This document shows positions 61,101 through 64,000 of a stretch of DNA of 64,000 bases, piece after piece (position 1 is the stretch's first letter; each line of letters opens with the position of its first letter). A model generated the notes under the pieces. That model searched no databases. It saw only the letters and a list, made by a program, of their open reading frames with translations, and was not told the origin of the DNA. The position numbers were made by a program, and so were the translations under genes. The DNA comes from Sitta carolinensis (taxonomy: Eukaryota > Chordata > Aves > Passeriformes > Sittidae): NCBI GenBank assembly GCA_032173965.1, contig CM063283.1, positions 85,766,243 through 85,830,242 of the forward strand. Direction: 5' to 3'.

Positions 61101-64000
61101 GCCTAGATGAGTCTGACCTAATAAGCCTTATAGAGAGGGATTTAGCTGCTGATAGGGATGCCTAAATTTAGTTGAAAGCAATACAGATATCTCTATGTGA
61201 GCTACATGTCTAAGCTTCCACTAGAGTCAATGGAAGTTTAGTCAACAGGGAATGGAGTTGAAAGAGAAAATTCATATTGCTAGAAGGTAAACTCCATCAC
61301 TTGCTTGGCTGAACTACCCTGACTCCATTGACTATAGACTTTAGATCTCCAGTGGCTATTGCAGAAGCTTAGGTAGATAGGTAGACACAATTTGGATTCT
61401 TTGAATGGGAAGCTGAAGTAATTCATAATTTCAGTTGAAGTCTATAGCATTATAAATAATTGGTCTGTGCTGGGTGGATTTGGTATGTTTAGGAGTCTCA
61501 GATTTCCCCTGCACCAGACCATAGCTCTTCCTTCTTTGAAATGAACAATTTCTTCAGGAAAGCTCAGTGCTTTCAGATGCATACAGTTTGCTGTATTTCC
61601 TACATAAAGTCAGCTGGGAGCTCCCTTCTTGGTACAGAGAGGGGCTGTACTTCAGCATCAGGAAGCCTGACAACCAAGTGAGTTCCTGAGGTTGAACATA
61701 AGCTTTTTCTCTGACTTCAGAAGAATTTTTAAATTGTGGATACTACCTCTCTGAAAAGAGATACACTATGGCTATGTTTACATAAACAGCTTGCAATTTC
61801 CAGATGTATTGGAGTTATTGTCTGAAAGTCTCTAATGCTGATTAAATCTTGAGTCCTGGCATTGATGTCTGGCTCTGAGAGGGCATGGGTGCAGCACCCA
61901 GGCCTGGAGTGCTAGTGTGTGGTACCACTTCAATGGAGAATGTGGTGGGGATCCAAGGCTCAGACTGCAGCGCTTCCTCGCTGTGCCAAGCTTGTGTAAA
62001 CAAACTGATCCACCAGAGCAAGATAAGGCATAGCATCACATGCATGAGAACTGCAAACAAACTCGAATACATCCATGAAGACATAGCTGATTTGGATTAT
62101 TAAAACAAAAAATAAACACAAAGCAGCACTAGCATGTGTTTCTCCCTGAGTATTATTAAAGGATCAGTTCAGCGGATTGTGCTCTGTCCCATCAAATAGG
62201 AAGGGTTTCTCAATGCCCCATCCTTCTTTAGCAGCTAAAGACCAAGGGAGAGGGGTTTATGTAATTTGACTGTGCTACATTTATCTCTACCTGGTAATGA
62301 TTTTGTCATGCTGGCTGAGTGCTGCACATTCTGTATCTCATCCCCAGGATCTTGTCTCTGCATTTAGAGCTTAGAACATAACAATGTCACATCTTCTGAA
62401 GGGAGCTAAAGTTGTCTCATCCCTTTCCCCTAAACCACACAGAATCATGTCATCTTTTGACTCAGGTCCCATGTCCTCATCATTCAGCTACAGCATAATT
62501 TATCTTTCTTTTTCCCCCCTCTTGACAATTCCTTGTTGATACTTATCTGATGAGCAGGGAGAGATGGAGGGGGAGGGAAATCTGAGAGGTGGGGAAGTGA
62601 AGTGACTTTCCAGTGGCAATAAAGCAGCTCACTGAACTTCAGACTTATGTTGAAGTGTCCAGGGCCTCAGCAAAGTGCTTACATCACCAGGTCACACCAA
62701 ATCTCTGCAAGTCTTGGTCCATACCTCCTGCCAGACTTCTGTGCATCTCATCCCATCTTCTTGATCTCTCCTTTTCTCAGCACCTCACATGTTCCTTCAA
62801 TGGCCTCTTCACCCTTGCTTCATGCCTTTATACTGGAAATACCTTTCTCTCTACCTGCCTTTCCAAAAGCCTCCTTCTTTACCAGGCAGGAATGAATGGC
62901 TCCATGCCATCTTGCCATGTTGGTCTTGTACTGTTGCAATTGTACAACACACTCAGATTTCTGTTTGAATAGCAGAATGTTACTCAGCTTGCACTGTGAA
63001 TAGTGGCTGCCTGAGGCAGGCATGCTCACAGAAAAGATCTTTGCTCTCTATCTAAAAAAAAATAATCAAAGAAAGGCAAAAGTCAAAAGCTCATCGTGCC
63101 CCAAAGAAATATCTGTATCTCCATGGAAGAGTTCCAAGTATATAAGCCAAGCTGAAGTGGTAAGGGCAGTAAATTTTCAGATCAGAGGTTCTGAAAATAT
63201 AAATTTCTGTTTGTGTGATGCAGACCAGAGCCTTTTGTGCTTCTCAGAAGTAGTAAACAGGCCAGCACTCTCATGCCAATAAAGCATTAACATCAGCTTT
63301 TGAAAGTTGAATGCCACAGCTGATTATTGCAAGAAGACCTGGAGCAGAGCTTATTTTAATTGAAATGAAGCTTTCAGGCCATTTCACTCACTCTCATAAA
63401 CCAGCTGGAGATACTTAGGCACAACTTTGGAAAGGCATTTCAAGACACAAGTTCAATATTTGTACCCCATGTCACTTGGCTTGAGGTTTTCAGACTATTC
63501 CATGGGTGGTGGCAGGGAGTACAGGCCAGTGCTGCAGGAGGAAATGGAAAACCTGAGGATGGGCATCAGCTGGGAAATTTGGGAGGTTTTGTAGTTTGCT
63601 TAGTGGAACCAAGTGGGAAATAGGTATTGATTACCCCAGAAGTAGGAAAAGTTGGACTGAAACTTAGGTCATCACTACTGGTTTTCTATAGTGCCATATC
63701 AGTCTGACTTAGTAGTAGCAGCACAGATTAGATTAGATTTGTAAGATTTATAATAATACACCTAGCAAGGATTGTGAAATGAAGAAGGAACTGGGAAATT
63801 ATTATATTTACAACCGATTTCAAGTAATGCAAGCATCTCACTGCATCTTTAAGGGCAAGGAGGATATTTTTAAACAAACAGGCTTCCTTCCTGCAAGTAA
63901 TAGATTGTAATAGCAACTGGCAGAAGGATTCATCTATTTTAGTTGTTCTCATGGTTTCATCAGTTTTAGCTCTAACAAAAACATTTAAAAGAAGGCAGTA
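58176..64000. other. Unique-looking noncoding stretch
   Basis: Nearly 6 kb with no gene, RNA gene or transposon recognised. The 58.8-60.4 kb part is AT-rich. Open frames reach about 119 codons (62613-62972 on +) without motifs I know. The window ends in the same kind of sequence. Confidence 0.5.

Overview
This window looks like vertebrate nuclear DNA, most probably from a bird. The background is AT-leaning and CpG-poor, there are no long open frames, and nothing is arranged like an operon. The main recognisable sequences are 5'-truncated CR1 (chicken repeat 1) LINE fragments. Several keep the 3' tail in which TTCCAACC is followed by a TTCTGTGATTCTA-type ending. There is also one LTR that reads like the avian ERVL type and one or two other LTR-like blocks. 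CR1-dominated DNA with few other transposons is typical of birds; I cannot name the species.

Layout. 0-4.2 kb: mostly unique DNA with a short CR1 tail at 2.3 kb. 4.3-6.2 kb: a repeat cluster of LTR-like block, CR1 and ERVL-like LTR, nearly back to back. 6.2-16.4 kb: unique DNA with a TAG microsatellite. 16.4-16.9 kb: a CR1 on the + strand. 17-24.8 kb: unique. 24.8-25.85 kb: the longest CR1, on the minus strand, keeping reverse-transcriptase-like motifs. 26-35 kb: unique. 35.26-35.46 kb: a small, very dense CpG island. 36.2-37.4 kb: a nested pair, with a minus-strand CR1 splitting an older plus-strand CR1. 38-39 kb: a possible minus-strand LTR. 42.6-43.5 kb: two plus-strand CR1 pieces in a row. 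51.27-51.60 kb and 52.15-52.35 kb: two unrelated local tandem duplications (units 161 and 97 bp), the second next to a CpG-enriched patch. 54.95-55.2 kb: a one-sided pyrimidine-rich tract. 58 kb: a short open frame behind a convincing splice-acceptor-like signal. The rest, to 64 kb, is unique-looking.

I recognise no protein-coding gene, tRNA, rRNA, CRISPR array or prokaryotic element. The window is best read as intergenic or intronic DNA. The most useful leads are the CpG island (possible unannotated promoter), the exon candidates near 58.0 and 30.2 kb, the 161-bp repeat that carries a telomere-like motif, and the datable CR1-in-CR1 insertion. I found no evidence for an undescribed multi-gene system.
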